Shown piece by piece: positions 1 through 6,359 of a stretch of DNA of 6,560 bases. A model generated the notes under the pieces. The model worked only from the letters and a program-made list of their open reading frames with translations, was not told the origin of the DNA and made no database searches. Each line of letters opens with the position of its first letter. Within the stretch, counting starts at the first letter, position 1. The stretch lies in contig JAFTNX010000053.1 in assembly GCA_017451665.1 (NCBI GenBank), positions 1 to 6,560 of the forward strand. Direction: 5' to 3'. This stretch comes from Oscillospiraceae bacterium. Its GTDB lineage: Bacteria > Bacillota > Clostridia > Oscillospirales > Ruminococcaceae. The translations under genes and the position numbers were made by a program.

Positions 1-37
1 AAAACTTATTTTTTACTTAAAATATGTCCTTTTTGTG

Positions 38-66
38 TTGTAATTTGTGACAAAATGTGATATAAT
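38..66 (+). promoter_or_regulatory. Sigma-A type promoter for the kinase-acetyltransferase pair
   Basis: A -35 box TTGTAA (38-43) is followed after exactly 17 bases by a perfect -10 box TATAAT (61-66). A TGA directly before the -10 box makes it an extended -10. Transcription would begin near position 73, giving a 5' leader of about 20 bases before the GTG start at 94. No operator-like palindrome is visible around it. Confidence 0.75.
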
Positions 67-93
67 TAGTATACACATTGTGAGGTGACGACT

Positions 94-573
94 GTGGCAA
101 AGGTTTTTATGACTTGTGGTAAGATATGCGTAGGCAAATCAACCTATTCAAAAGCCCTAAAAGATAAGCACAACGCTGTGATTTTGTCGGTTGACGAAAT
201 TACCCTTGCACTTTTTGGGAGAGATGCAGGCGAAAATCACGATTTGTATGTGGAAAGAGCTGAAAAATACCTTTTTGAAAAATCAGTTGAAATTGTAAAG
301 ACAGGAATAAACGTCATTCTCGACTGGGGCTTCTGGCAGAAGCGTGAGCGTGATTTTGCCAGAGAATTTTACAAAAGTAAAGGTATAGAGTGCGAAATCC
401 ACTATATTGACATATCAGACGAGGAATGGAAACGCCGTCTTGAAAAACGTAACAATGCTGTCCTTTCAGGGGAATGTAACGCTTATTATGTTGACGAGGG
501 ACTTGCAAAGAAGTTTGAAGGTCTGTTTGAAAAACCCGACAAATCGGAAGCAGACCTCTGGCTTGAGGCTTAA
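94..573 (+). CDS. Small P-loop NTPase, AAA_33 / zeta-toxin-like kinase fold
   Basis: A 159-residue soluble, cytoplasmic protein. The N terminus carries a Walker A loop, GKICVGKST (residues 9-17), directly after the first beta strand. SVDE (32-35) and NVILDWGF (73-80, Walker B-like) follow, and RRLEKRN (114-120) is a likely arginine-rich lid. This is the layout of the AAA_33 group of small kinases, which includes chloramphenicol phosphotransferase-like and zeta-toxin-like proteins that move the ATP gamma-phosphate to a small molecule. The substrate cannot be read from the sequence. Start: an in-frame GTG at 85 would add three residues, but it lies inside the Shine-Dalgarno sequence TGAGGTGA (81-88). 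That site is correctly spaced for the GTG at 94, so I prefer GTG 94. ATG 109 would sit too close to the P-loop. The gene is co-transcribed with the acetyltransferase 14 bases downstream. Family call is good; specific function is unknown. Confidence 0.85.
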   Translation: MAKVFMTCGKICVGKSTYSKALKDKHNAVILSVDEITLALFGRDAGENHDLYVERAEKYLFEKSVEIVKTGINVILDWGFWQKRERDFAREFYKSKGIECEIHYIDISDEEWKRRLEKRNNAVLSGECNAYYVDEGLAKKFEGLFEKPDKSEADLWLEA

Positions 574-587
574 AAGGAGGCAATTTT

Positions 588-1025
588 ATGACTTTTGTAA
601 TTGGCGAAGAGAGAATTACTGCTGAAGATTATATTGAATTTCTTAAAAAAACTGACTTAGGTTCACAGTATCCTAAGGAGAGATTTCACGAAAGAATATC
701 AAAGCTTGTGAATAACGTTTCTATCAGCCTTGTTGCAAGAGATAGTGACACTAACGAAATCATCGGCGTGTGCTTTGGAATTACCGACTTTGCTTACTGG
801 CTTTTTATGACCGATTTGGGCGTTATCAGAACACACAAGCACCTCGGTGTCGGCAGGGCGCTTATCAAAAAGCTTCACCAGATAGCAGGTGGAAAGAGAG
901 ATATAATTATGTATGCCTGCATAAACGAAAGCGCACTTGGCTTTTATGAAAAAATGGGTATGGTTAAAACAGACGACGTTATGTGCCTTAATGAAATCGA
1001 CTGGACCGACTTTGAAGTCAAATAA
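588..1025 (+). CDS. GNAT family N-acetyltransferase
   Basis: A 145-residue cytoplasmic protein with the GNAT fold, which transfers acetyl from acetyl-CoA to an amine. Motif A is clear: strand beta 4 DLGVI (76-80) leads into RTHKHLGVGRALI (81-93), whose HLGVGR fits the Q/R-x-x-G-x-G/A pyrophosphate-binding loop. Motif B is NESALGFYEKMGM (113-125), with the usual Tyr at 120 and the terminal K-G pattern. The N-terminal third (YIEFLKKTD, FHERISKLV) is the variable acceptor-binding part and does not name a substrate. The ATG at 588 has an excellent Shine-Dalgarno AAAGGAGG (573-580) with 7-base spacing; this site overlaps the stop of the kinase gene, so the two are translated from one mRNA. Pairing a small-molecule kinase-like protein with an acetyltransferase recalls drug- or metabolite-modifying cassettes, but that is only inference. 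Confidence 0.88.
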   Translation: MTFVIGEERITAEDYIEFLKKTDLGSQYPKERFHERISKLVNNVSISLVARDSDTNEIIGVCFGITDFAYWLFMTDLGVIRTHKHLGVGRALIKKLHQIAGGKRDIIMYACINESALGFYEKMGMVKTDDVMCLNEIDWTDFEVK

Positions 1026-1141
1026 ATAATGATAACAGATTCAGGTGGATAGTTATATAGAAGTATATTATATGGATTTATCGGGGGAAACCTTTCTGAA
1101 GAACGGTTGTCCCCCGAGCCCCTTTCCAAAGACTTTTAACG

Positions 1142-1181
1142 TAAAATCCCATATAGGGTTTGAACCCTATATGGGATTTTA
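1142..1181. repeat. Perfect 19-bp palindrome at the centre of the foldback element
   Basis: TAAAATCCCATATAGGGTT (1142-1160) is followed by two bases (TG) and then its exact reverse complement (1163-1181). It forms the apex stem of the larger element. The perfect match contrasts with the diverged outer arms, so this part is either younger, recently converted, or under stronger constraint. Confidence 0.9.
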
Positions 1182-1207
1182 AATTGAAAGTTTTAGGAAA
1201 AGAGTTT

Positions 1208-1240
1208 GAGAAAAAACCCTTTTTCAAAAGGGTTTTTCTC
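1208..1240. terminator. Probable bidirectional rho-independent terminator
   Basis: GAGAAAAAACCC (1208-1219) and GGGTTTTTCTC (1230-1240) form a stem with a one-base bulge around a TTTTTCAAAA centre. A/T runs are present on both strands, so U-runs form the 3' arm in either direction. It lies between convergent genes: about 180 bases after the acetyltransferase stop and about 60 bases after the NhaC stop. It is the best candidate for ending the transporter operon and probably also the kinase-acetyltransferase message. The U-run is inside the stem rather than after it, so efficiency is uncertain. Confidence 0.55.
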
Positions 1241-1302
1241 AATAAGTCCGTGTAATACTTCTTTATGACCACTCACCCGAATCTGCTATCTTTTTGTTTT
1301 GA

Positions 1303-2934
1303 TTATTCAGCAACTTTTGCTTTACGGTTTACAAAAAATCTGATTGTAAAAAGTGTGATAAAGAGAAGTGCAAATGACACGCCGAGGACAACAAATACGT
1401 TGTGAACAAAGCCAGCAAGAATGTATCCCACAAGGCTTATTGCTGCAACTGTAAGTGCGTATGGGAGCTGTGTGGAAACGTGGTTAACGTGGTCGCACTG
1501 TGCCCCTGTGGACGCCATAATTGTTGTATCTGAAATTGGTGAACAGTGGTCGCCACATACAGCGCCTGCAAGACAAGCTGAAATGCAGATAATTACCATT
1601 ACAGGAATTTCGCCGGTTGTTGAAATACCTTCAAGTTCACTGCTGAATACGCCTGTTACGATTGGAATAAGGATACCGAAAGTTCCCCATGAAGTACCTG
1701 TTGCAAAAGCAAGTCCGAGAGCTACTGCAAAGAGGATTGCAGGAAGGAGAAGTTCAATAGCTGTAACGCTTTCAACAATTCCTGATACGAATGTGTCAGC
1801 GCTGAGAAGTCCTGTCATTGTCTTTAATGTCCAAGCAAATGTAAGAATTAAAATAGCTGGTACCATCTGCTTGAAGCCCTGTGCGATTGAATCCATACAA
1901 TCGTTGAATGAAAGCACTCTTCTGATAAGGAAGTAGAAAATGATAATGATAAGTGCGCCCATTGAGCCAAGTGACAAGCCGTAAGATGCGTCACAGTTAG
2001 CAAAAGCGTTTACAAAGCTTTCGCCACTGAAAAATCCACCTGTGTAAATCATTCCCACAACACAAAGTACGATAAGAATAATTACAGGCAAAATCAGGTC
2101 AATAACCTTGCCTTTTGTGGTTTTTGGTGTGTCGTCTTCATCATAAACCTTGTTTCTTGTTGTAAAAAGGTCGCCGTTCTCAGCATTTCTTTCGTGTGTT
2201 CTCATAGGACCGAAATCGGTATTTGAAAGTGCGATAAAGATAACCATTGCAAGTGTTAAAAGTGCATAGAGGTTATATGGAATAGTGCTTATGAAAAGCT
2301 TTATTCCGTTAACGCCCTTAACTGTACCACTTACTGCTGCTGCCCATGAAGAAATAGGTGCGATAATACATATAGGCGCAGCTGTTGCGTCAATGATGTA
2401 TGCAAGCTTTGAACGTGAAACCTTGTGCTTATCTGTTACAGGACGCATAACTGAACCTACTGTAAGACAGTTGAAATAGTCGTCTACAAAAATAAGTACT
2501 CCAAGGAAAAATGTTGAAAGTGCAGCGCCTGCCTTTGATTTGATGTGTGTAGCTGCCCATTCGCCGTAAGCTCTGCTTCCCCCTGCCTTGTTCATAAGAA
2601 CAACGATTGTTCCCAAAACTACAAGGAAAATAAGAATACCTACGTTGTAGCTGTCAGCAAGGTTTGCAATAAAGCCCTTGTTTACAACAGCGCCAAACAT
2701 TCCACTGAAGCCCTTTGCCTCAGATACGGCATAAACTACGCCACCGGTGATAATTCCGATAAAAAGTGAAGAATAAACTTCCTTTGTGATGAGTGCAAGA
2801 CCGATAGCAACAATCGGTGGCAACAATGACCACAAAGAACCTACTGCGTCAGTAATCGGCGACTGGATTGCACAACCTATGATAAATGCAACCACAAGAA
2901 GTCCGAAAATGATTTTACTCAGATGTTTTTTCAT
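1303..2934 (-). CDS. Na+/H+ antiporter, NhaC family
   Basis: A 543-residue integral membrane protein with about a dozen hydrophobic segments. It belongs to the NhaC family (Pfam Na_H_antiporter), which exchanges cytoplasmic Na+ for H+ or couples these to organic anions. Visible family signatures are FVDDYFNCLTVGSVMRP (149-165), DATAAPICIIAPISSW (182-197), FATGTSWGTFGILIP (410-424) and AGAVCGDHCSPISDTTIMAS (456-475), the last two being the conserved half-membrane motifs with charged Asp residues. The hydrophilic loop at about 240-277 is cytoplasmic by the positive-inside rule. Length fits the long clostridial members. ATG at 2934 has the Shine-Dalgarno AGGGGGA about 5 bases upstream, lying inside the end of the EamA gene. 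The two genes overlap by 20 bases, so they are probably translationally coupled. Family members also include malate/lactate-coupled and amino-acid exchangers, so the true substrate is open. Confidence 0.9.
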   Translation of the reverse strand: MKKHLSKIIFGLLVVAFIIGCAIQSPITDAVGSLWSLLPPIVAIGLALITKEVYSSLFIGIITGGVVYAVSEAKGFSGMFGAVVNKGFIANLADSYNVGILIFLVVLGTIVVLMNKAGGSRAYGEWAATHIKSKAGAALSTFFLGVLIFVDDYFNCLTVGSVMRPVTDKHKVSRSKLAYIIDATAAPICIIAPISSWAAAVSGTVKGVNGIKLFISTIPYNLYALLTLAMVIFIALSNTDFGPMRTHERNAENGDLFTTRNKVYDEDDTPKTTKGKVIDLILPVIILIVLCVVGMIYTGGFFSGESFVNAFANCDASYGLSLGSMGALIIIIFYFLIRRVLSFNDCMDSIAQGFKQMVPAILILTFAWTLKTMTGLLSADTFVSGIVESVTAIELLLPAILFAVALGLAFATGTSWGTFGILIPIVTGVFSSELEGISTTGEIPVMVIICISACLAGAVCGDHCSPISDTTIMASTGAQCDHVNHVSTQLPYALTVAAISLVGYILAGFVHNVFVVLGVSFALLFITLFTIRFFVNRKAKVAE

Positions 2935-3856
2935 AAGCTTCCCCCTGAATTTTATTTTGTTCTGATGTATTTTTAATCCTGTCCTTTAACTGTGCCAGAA
3001 TTACAGCCAAAAAAACAAGAGCACATCCTGAAAATTCCTTGAATGTCATAACTTCACGCAAGAACAACCAGCCTGATAGTGCTGCGAAAACCGATTCAAG
3101 GCTCATAATAAGCGACGCTGATGTAGCGTCTGTGTAGCGCTGACCTATAATCTGCAACGTAAAGGCTACGCCACTTGACATAATACCTGCATAAAGAATA
3201 GTGTACTTTGCAGAAAGTATGTCCGAAAGGTCAGGCTTTTCAAAAATAAACATACACACAGTCATTAAAACTGCTGCTGTGAAAAACTGAATGCTTGACA
3301 TCATAACACCGTCAGCACCCTTTTCGTTAAAACGGTCAATAACCATTATGTGCACAGTAAAGCCCAACGCACTTATAAATACAATCAAATCTCCCCTGCC
3401 GATTTTAAAGCCCTCGTTTACACAAAGGAGATAAAGCCCACACATAGCTATAAATGCACAAACCCATACCATAACCGATTTCTTTTTGTAGAGAAAAAAT
3501 TCTACAAGAGGTACTCCGATAATGTAAATCGCACTTATAAATCCGGCTTTTCCAGCCGTTGTATGAACAATTCCAATCTGCTGTAAAGCGCCTGCAAACC
3601 CAAGCACCACGCCACAGATTATTCCACCGATTATGGTTTCTTTAAGCTGAAAGCTCTTTTTGTGGGGATTTTCTCCCCCACCCTTTCTTAAAAAAAGCAT
3701 AACGGGAATGAGAATGAATGCGCCAAGATAATTTCTTAAGCAACAATATGTAAAAGGCCCGACGTAATTCATACCCTCACTCTGCGCCACAAAGGCTGTG
3801 CCCCAGATAAAAGCAGTAAGCAAAAGCATCAGGTTTCCTTTAATTTTACTTTTCAT
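2915..3856 (-). CDS. EamA/DMT family transporter
   Basis: A 313-residue membrane protein of the drug/metabolite transporter superfamily, with ten predicted helices (about 7-25, 32-56, 74-96, 100-122, 128-146, 155-173, 186-205, 218-237, 245-266, 273-291). It shows the two tandem five-helix EamA repeats. Repeat one has AFIWGTAFVAQ (15-25) and TTAGKAGFISAIYIIGVPLVEFFLYKK (99-125). Repeat two has SASLIMSLESVFAALSGWLFLREVMTFKEFSG (246-277), the typical EamA end motif. Members export amino acids, nucleotides or drugs; the substrate is not readable here. A hydrophilic tail of about 22 residues (292-313) is encoded by the DNA that also carries the ribosome binding site and start of the NhaC gene. The ATG at 3856 has only a weak GGGG upstream. 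It is the first gene of the operon, under the promoter at 3891-3919. Confidence 0.9.
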   Translation of the reverse strand: MKSKIKGNLMLLLTAFIWGTAFVAQSEGMNYVGPFTYCCLRNYLGAFILIPVMLFLRKGGGENPHKKSFQLKETIIGGIICGVVLGFAGALQQIGIVHTTAGKAGFISAIYIIGVPLVEFFLYKKKSVMVWVCAFIAMCGLYLLCVNEGFKIGRGDLIVFISALGFTVHIMVIDRFNEKGADGVMMSSIQFFTAAVLMTVCMFIFEKPDLSDILSAKYTILYAGIMSSGVAFTLQIIGQRYTDATSASLIMSLESVFAALSGWLFLREVMTFKEFSGCALVFLAVILAQLKDRIKNTSEQNKIQGEAYEKTSE

Positions 3857-3890
3857 AAAAACCCCGATTTTCTACAATAAATATACAGAA

Positions 3891-3919
3891 AGTATACCAC
3901 AATTTGTTTTTAATTTCAA
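3891..3919 (-). promoter_or_regulatory. Sigma-A type promoter for the EamA-NhaC operon
   Basis: Read on the minus strand, TTGAAA (3919-3914) is separated by 17 bases from TATACT (3896-3891). TGG before the -10 box gives an extended -10. The start of transcription would be near 3884, leaving a leader of about 28 bases. The promoter lies downstream of the cotH terminator, so the operon is an independent unit. Confidence 0.75.
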
Positions 3920-3982
3920 CAATTCTCCACAACTTTTGTAAAGAATGTGTAAAATCCGACATTTTTTTGGTGAATGTAACAT

Positions 3983-4012
3983 AAAAAAGCATCCGACAAT
4001 ATATCGGATGCT
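3983..4012 (-). terminator. Rho-independent terminator of the CotH-like gene
   Basis: On the minus strand a perfect 9-bp stem, AGCATCCGA (4012-4004) with TCGGATGCT (3996-3988), encloses a 7-base loop and runs into TTTTTT (3988-3983). It begins 11 bases after the CotH-like stop codon and is a textbook terminator. Confidence 0.92.
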
Positions 4013-4023
4013 CGTAAAGGTAT

Positions 4024-5592
4024 TTATTTACTCCACTGTTTGTTGAGAAATTCAACTCTGCTGTAAAGCCATACCATAAGATAATCGCAGGCTTCTTCGT
4101 GAGTTTTGCAGTTTCTTGACTTTACAGAAAGCTCGTTTGCAAAGGACTCGTCGCTGATGTTGTCCCATTTCTGATAGTTTCTGTCAAAAGCGTCTTTAAG
4201 CCCGGTCATATCATTTTCAATCATATCGTATGCACGCTCAAAAACTCCACCGTTGTATGCCTTTGTCCATTTTTCCTTGACAATGTCCTGATACCAGTCC
4301 TCATAAGCAAGTACCACAAGCCAAGGGTTGCAGGTCTTGTATTCATTTCCGTTTACGTCAGGGATAATGTTTGAAGCGTAAAAGCCCTGCCCGTCAACGC
4401 ATCTGTCCTTGTTTCCCATAGCTGAGTCAAAATCCCAAGGGGCTTCAAAGGTGAGCTTTTTGTTTCCACCCTCAGAAAAATCAACGCTCATAAAAAAGCT
4501 TGACCAGTAAAGGTCTGCGTCACAGGTAAGCTCGCTTATGATATACATTCCAGCAAGAGAATTTACATCAACAACCTTTTCAACAGCCTGCTGTGGAGTG
4601 AGAGTTTCGCTTTTTACAATTTCCGTATAGTCAGCGTTGAATCCATAGGCTGTGTCGTTGTAGGCTGCCTCGTACATAATTTCATAAACGCCGTTTACGA
4701 AGTTTGCAATAAAATCCCTCTGATTTTCGCTGTAAATGTCATTTTTAATGGTGAAACCAACATCTTTTACGTTAGGGTATTTGTTTGATTTTAAGCAGGT
4801 GATGGTCTTCCCACTACCACACTTTCCGTCAAAAGGAACGAGAGGGGCGTTGTCAGCGTAGTCAACAAAAAACTGCTGTAACTTGTCCTCGGTATAAAAA
4901 TATCCGTCAAATTCAAGAAAATATCCTATGTCTGTGCCCTGATAATCCTTTTCTGCCTTGTTTACGTCAACCCGGTTTTCATTTATCTGCTGATATTCAC
5001 AAAGGAGATAAACTCCCCAGTATTCGTCGTTTATGTAGACTTCAACAAATTCAGCGTCGGAAGCATAAAGCCCGTCCTCGCTTAAAATTTCGTTTGCAAT
5101 AGAAAATGCGGTTTTGTTTCTGAGCATTGATGCGTCCTTGTATTCTGCCATAAGAATCCAGTTTTTCATCTCTGCCCCGTCGTTTAACCCCAGAAGATTC
5201 TGCTTCTCCGTAAACTTAATGCGAAAAGCCTTTTTGTCGTAGGTTGTAGTCCAGTTTCCACGGACCTTTACCTGTGCATCAACCGAATCAAGAAGCACCG
5301 TTTCATCTGTGCCTTCAAGTGAAATTTTACATTCCTCATAGTATGGTGCAGGTGGCATTTTGTAGTTAGGTGTCCATGACGCAATCTGCTTTGAAACGTG
5401 TTCAGACACAGGCTTTGTGGCAAAATTTATAGCGTCCTTTTCTTCGCTTACGGTGTCGATTGACAATACGGGCATAACTTGTTCCCCGGAAAAATCAACC
5501 TCACCTTTCTTTTTTTCGTCCTTTTTATCACCACAGCCTGCAAGCGTCAATGCAAGCATCAATGCAGTAAAAAACACAAATATTTTCTTCAT
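4024..5592 (-). CDS. Secreted lipoprotein with a CotH kinase domain
   Basis: A 522-residue exported protein. The N terminus is a lipoprotein signal: KK (2-3), a hydrophobic core (4-17) and the lipobox LAGC with Cys20, followed by a charged spacer DKKDEKKKGE. The rest matches the CotH kinase family, the atypical secreted or spore-coat protein kinases typified by Bacillus CotH. Visible parts are VKVRGNWTTTYDKKAFRIKF (108-127), the family's R-G-N-x-(S/T) strand with following Lys residues; MKNWILMAEYKDASMLRNKTAF (142-163); EVYINDEYWGVYLLCEYQQINENRV (184-208); YFLEFDGYF (224-232); and APWDFDSAMGN (384-394), whose Asp387 and Asp389 are the probable metal-binding acids. Start: a GTG at 5622 in frame would add ten residues ahead of MKK, but ATG 5592 has AAAGG upstream and puts the signal peptide at the N terminus. 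No dockerin or cell-wall anchor is seen; the lipid anchor should hold it on the outer face of the membrane. Kinase activity and target are inferred only. Confidence 0.88.
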   Translation of the reverse strand: MKKIFVFFTALMLALTLAGCGDKKDEKKKGEVDFSGEQVMPVLSIDTVSEEKDAINFATKPVSEHVSKQIASWTPNYKMPPAPYYEECKISLEGTDETVLLDSVDAQVKVRGNWTTTYDKKAFRIKFTEKQNLLGLNDGAEMKNWILMAEYKDASMLRNKTAFSIANEILSEDGLYASDAEFVEVYINDEYWGVYLLCEYQQINENRVDVNKAEKDYQGTDIGYFLEFDGYFYTEDKLQQFFVDYADNAPLVPFDGKCGSGKTITCLKSNKYPNVKDVGFTIKNDIYSENQRDFIANFVNGVYEIMYEAAYNDTAYGFNADYTEIVKSETLTPQQAVEKVVDVNSLAGMYIISELTCDADLYWSSFFMSVDFSEGGNKKLTFEAPWDFDSAMGNKDRCVDGQGFYASNIIPDVNGNEYKTCNPWLVVLAYEDWYQDIVKEKWTKAYNGGVFERAYDMIENDMTGLKDAFDRNYQKWDNISDESFANELSVKSRNCKTHEEACDYLMVWLYSRVEFLNKQWSK

Positions 5593-5632
5593 AAAACCCG
5601 ACCTTTCGTAGAAAAAATTCACAGCTGTTTAC

Positions 5633-5661
5633 ATTATAAATGCAATTATTTTGTTTGTCAA
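5633..5661 (-). promoter_or_regulatory. Perfect-consensus sigma-A promoter for the CotH-like gene
   Basis: On the minus strand, TTGACA (5661-5656), a 17-base spacer and TATAAT (5638-5633) match consensus at all twelve positions. Transcription should start near 5626, giving a leader of about 34 bases. This supports ATG 5592 as the start, since GTG 5622 would lie only a few bases from the mRNA end with no room for a ribosome binding site. Confidence 0.88.
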
Positions 5662-5667
5662 TGGTGA

Positions 5668-5696
5668 TTGAATTTTATGTACGATTGTGTTACAAT
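5668..5696 (+). promoter_or_regulatory. Sigma-A type promoter for the YjbR-DUF4298 gene
   Basis: TTGAAT (5668-5673), a 17-base spacer and TACAAT (5691-5696), with TGT just before the -10 box as an extended -10. The -35 boxes of this promoter and the divergent cotH promoter are only 6 bases apart, back to back. Confidence 0.72.
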
Positions 5697-5727
5697 TAAA
5701 AAAGAAATTCAGATAAAAAGGTGACTT

Positions 5728-6348
5728 ATGGACAGAAAAGAGCTTAAAGAATACATTTTAAATACCTTTGGCGTAACCCCAGACACCCCTTTTGAAGGCT
5801 CACCTACCCACGAGGTTTTCAGACACAGCGCCAACAAAAAGTGGTTCGGGCTTATTCTTGACGTAAAAAGAGAAAAGCTGGGGCTTTGTGGCGAAGGTTT
5901 TATTGACGTTGTGAATTTAAAATGCGACAAACTGATGATTGGCTCGGTGAAAATGAACAAGGGCGTTTTTTCGGGGTATCATATGAACAAATCAAGCTGG
6001 ATTTCGGTAGCCCTTGACGGAACTGCCGACAACGAGCTTATTAAAACGCTTGTGGGAATGAGCTATGAGCTTACTATGCCAAAAATTAAAAAGCGTAAGG
6101 CTTCAAACGATTTGGAAGTCGCCATTTTGAGAGTCAGGGAAATGGAAAAGCACTTTGACGACCTTAAAAAAGCTGTAGAAACAGGCGACAAGACGCTTGA
6201 AGAGAGTTTGAGAAAAATTCTTACCGATTATTACGAAAACGGACTGTGGCTCAGCGACTATGAGCGTGACGAAAAGGGCGAATTTCCACAAAACCTCAAA
6301 CGTGGCGTGCTGTCACAAGACGGGCTGTATAATCAATTGCAAACGTGA
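5728..6348 (+). CDS. YjbR/MmcQ domain fused to DUF4298
   Basis: A 206-residue soluble protein with two domains. Residues 1-118 match the MmcQ/YjbR family (DUF419, a CyaY-like fold sometimes suggested to bind DNA): FGVTPDTPF (14-22), VFRHSANKKWFGLIL (30-44), VVNLKCD (61-67), GYHMNKSSWISVALDG (83-98), LIKTLVGMSYELTMPK (104-119). A basic linker, KIKKRKASND (119-128), joins it to a C-terminal DUF4298 domain at 129-205: an amphipathic helix, LEVAILRVREMEKHFDDL, then LTDYYENGLWLSDYERDEKGEFP and LKRGVLSQDGLY. Neither domain has an established biochemical role that I can name. ATG 5728 has Shine-Dalgarno AAGGTGA (5718-5724). The last five codons (NQLQT) and the stop fall in a palindromic repeat, though the DUF4298 end motif is complete before them. 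The mRNA probably ends at the terminator 6434-6461. Confidence 0.85.
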   Translation: MDRKELKEYILNTFGVTPDTPFEGSPTHEVFRHSANKKWFGLILDVKREKLGLCGEGFIDVVNLKCDKLMIGSVKMNKGVFSGYHMNKSSWISVALDGTADNELIKTLVGMSYELTMPKIKKRKASNDLEVAILRVREMEKHFDDLKKAVETGDKTLEESLRKILTDYYENGLWLSDYERDEKGEFPQNLKRGVLSQDGLYNQLQT

Positions 6349-6359
6349 CGTTTGCAATT
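6335..6359. repeat. Perfect 12-bp inverted repeat spanning the stop codon
   Basis: AATTGCAAACGT (6335-6346), one central base, then its exact reverse complement ACGTTTGCAATT (6348-6359). The TGA stop of the YjbR-DUF4298 gene (6346-6348) sits at its centre. There is no T-run after it, so it is not a standard terminator; as RNA it could form a stable 3'-end hairpin. Confidence 0.9.

Larger units (their letters stand above)
1031..1290. repeat. Foldback (nested inverted-repeat) element, MITE-like or structured terminator
   Basis: The 260 bases between the stop of the acetyltransferase and the stop of the NhaC gene are two arms of about 130 and 128 bases in inverted orientation. The ends are GATAACAGATTCAGGTG (1031-1047) and the complement of GATAGCAGATTCGGGTG (1274-1290), matching at 15 of 17 positions. 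Further inside, TAGAAGTAT and TGGATTTA on the left match AGAAGTAT and CGGACTTA on the complement of the right. Each arm then carries its own side hairpin: CGGGGG...CCCCCG at 1082-1116 on the left, and an A/T-rich one at 1208-1240 on the right. The arms rejoin at 1119-1140 versus 1183-1203 and close on a perfect 19-bp stem at 1142-1181. No reading frame inside looks like a protein. It could be a non-autonomous mobile element or a diverged pair of dispersed repeats. A TA at each end could be a target duplication, but that is weak. Confidence 0.75.

Noticed and set aside
94..1025. Toxin-antitoxin pair (zeta-like kinase with GNAT)
   Set aside because: The first protein lacks any partner resembling an epsilon antitoxin, and the second is a full GNAT enzyme without an adjacent DUF1778/RHH antitoxin as found with GNAT toxins.
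1082..1116. G/C-rich hairpin as the terminator of the acetyltransferase gene
   Set aside because: The stem is strong, but no T-run follows it on either strand; I treat it as part of the foldback element and prefer 1208-1240 as the terminator.
1421..1936. 171-codon open frame antisense to the NhaC gene
   Set aside because: It mirrors the NhaC coding strand, has no ribosome binding site, and its translation has no recognisable fold; the NhaC frame carries clear family motifs.
3846..4055. 69-codon minus-strand frame between the CotH-like gene and the EamA gene
   Set aside because: It would cross the cotH terminator and the EamA promoter, and its product has no recognisable features.
4803..4826. 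Walker A-like string GKCGSGKT (residues 256-263) inside the CotH-like protein
   Set aside because: It fits the P-loop pattern, but it lies in a variable insert of an exported lipoprotein with no Walker B or P-loop fold around it, and ATP binding in CotH kinases uses other residues. Most likely chance.
5709..5960. 83-codon open frame on the minus strand overlapping the YjbR-DUF4298 start
   Set aside because: It is a shadow of the strongly supported plus-strand gene, and it has no promoter or ribosome binding site.
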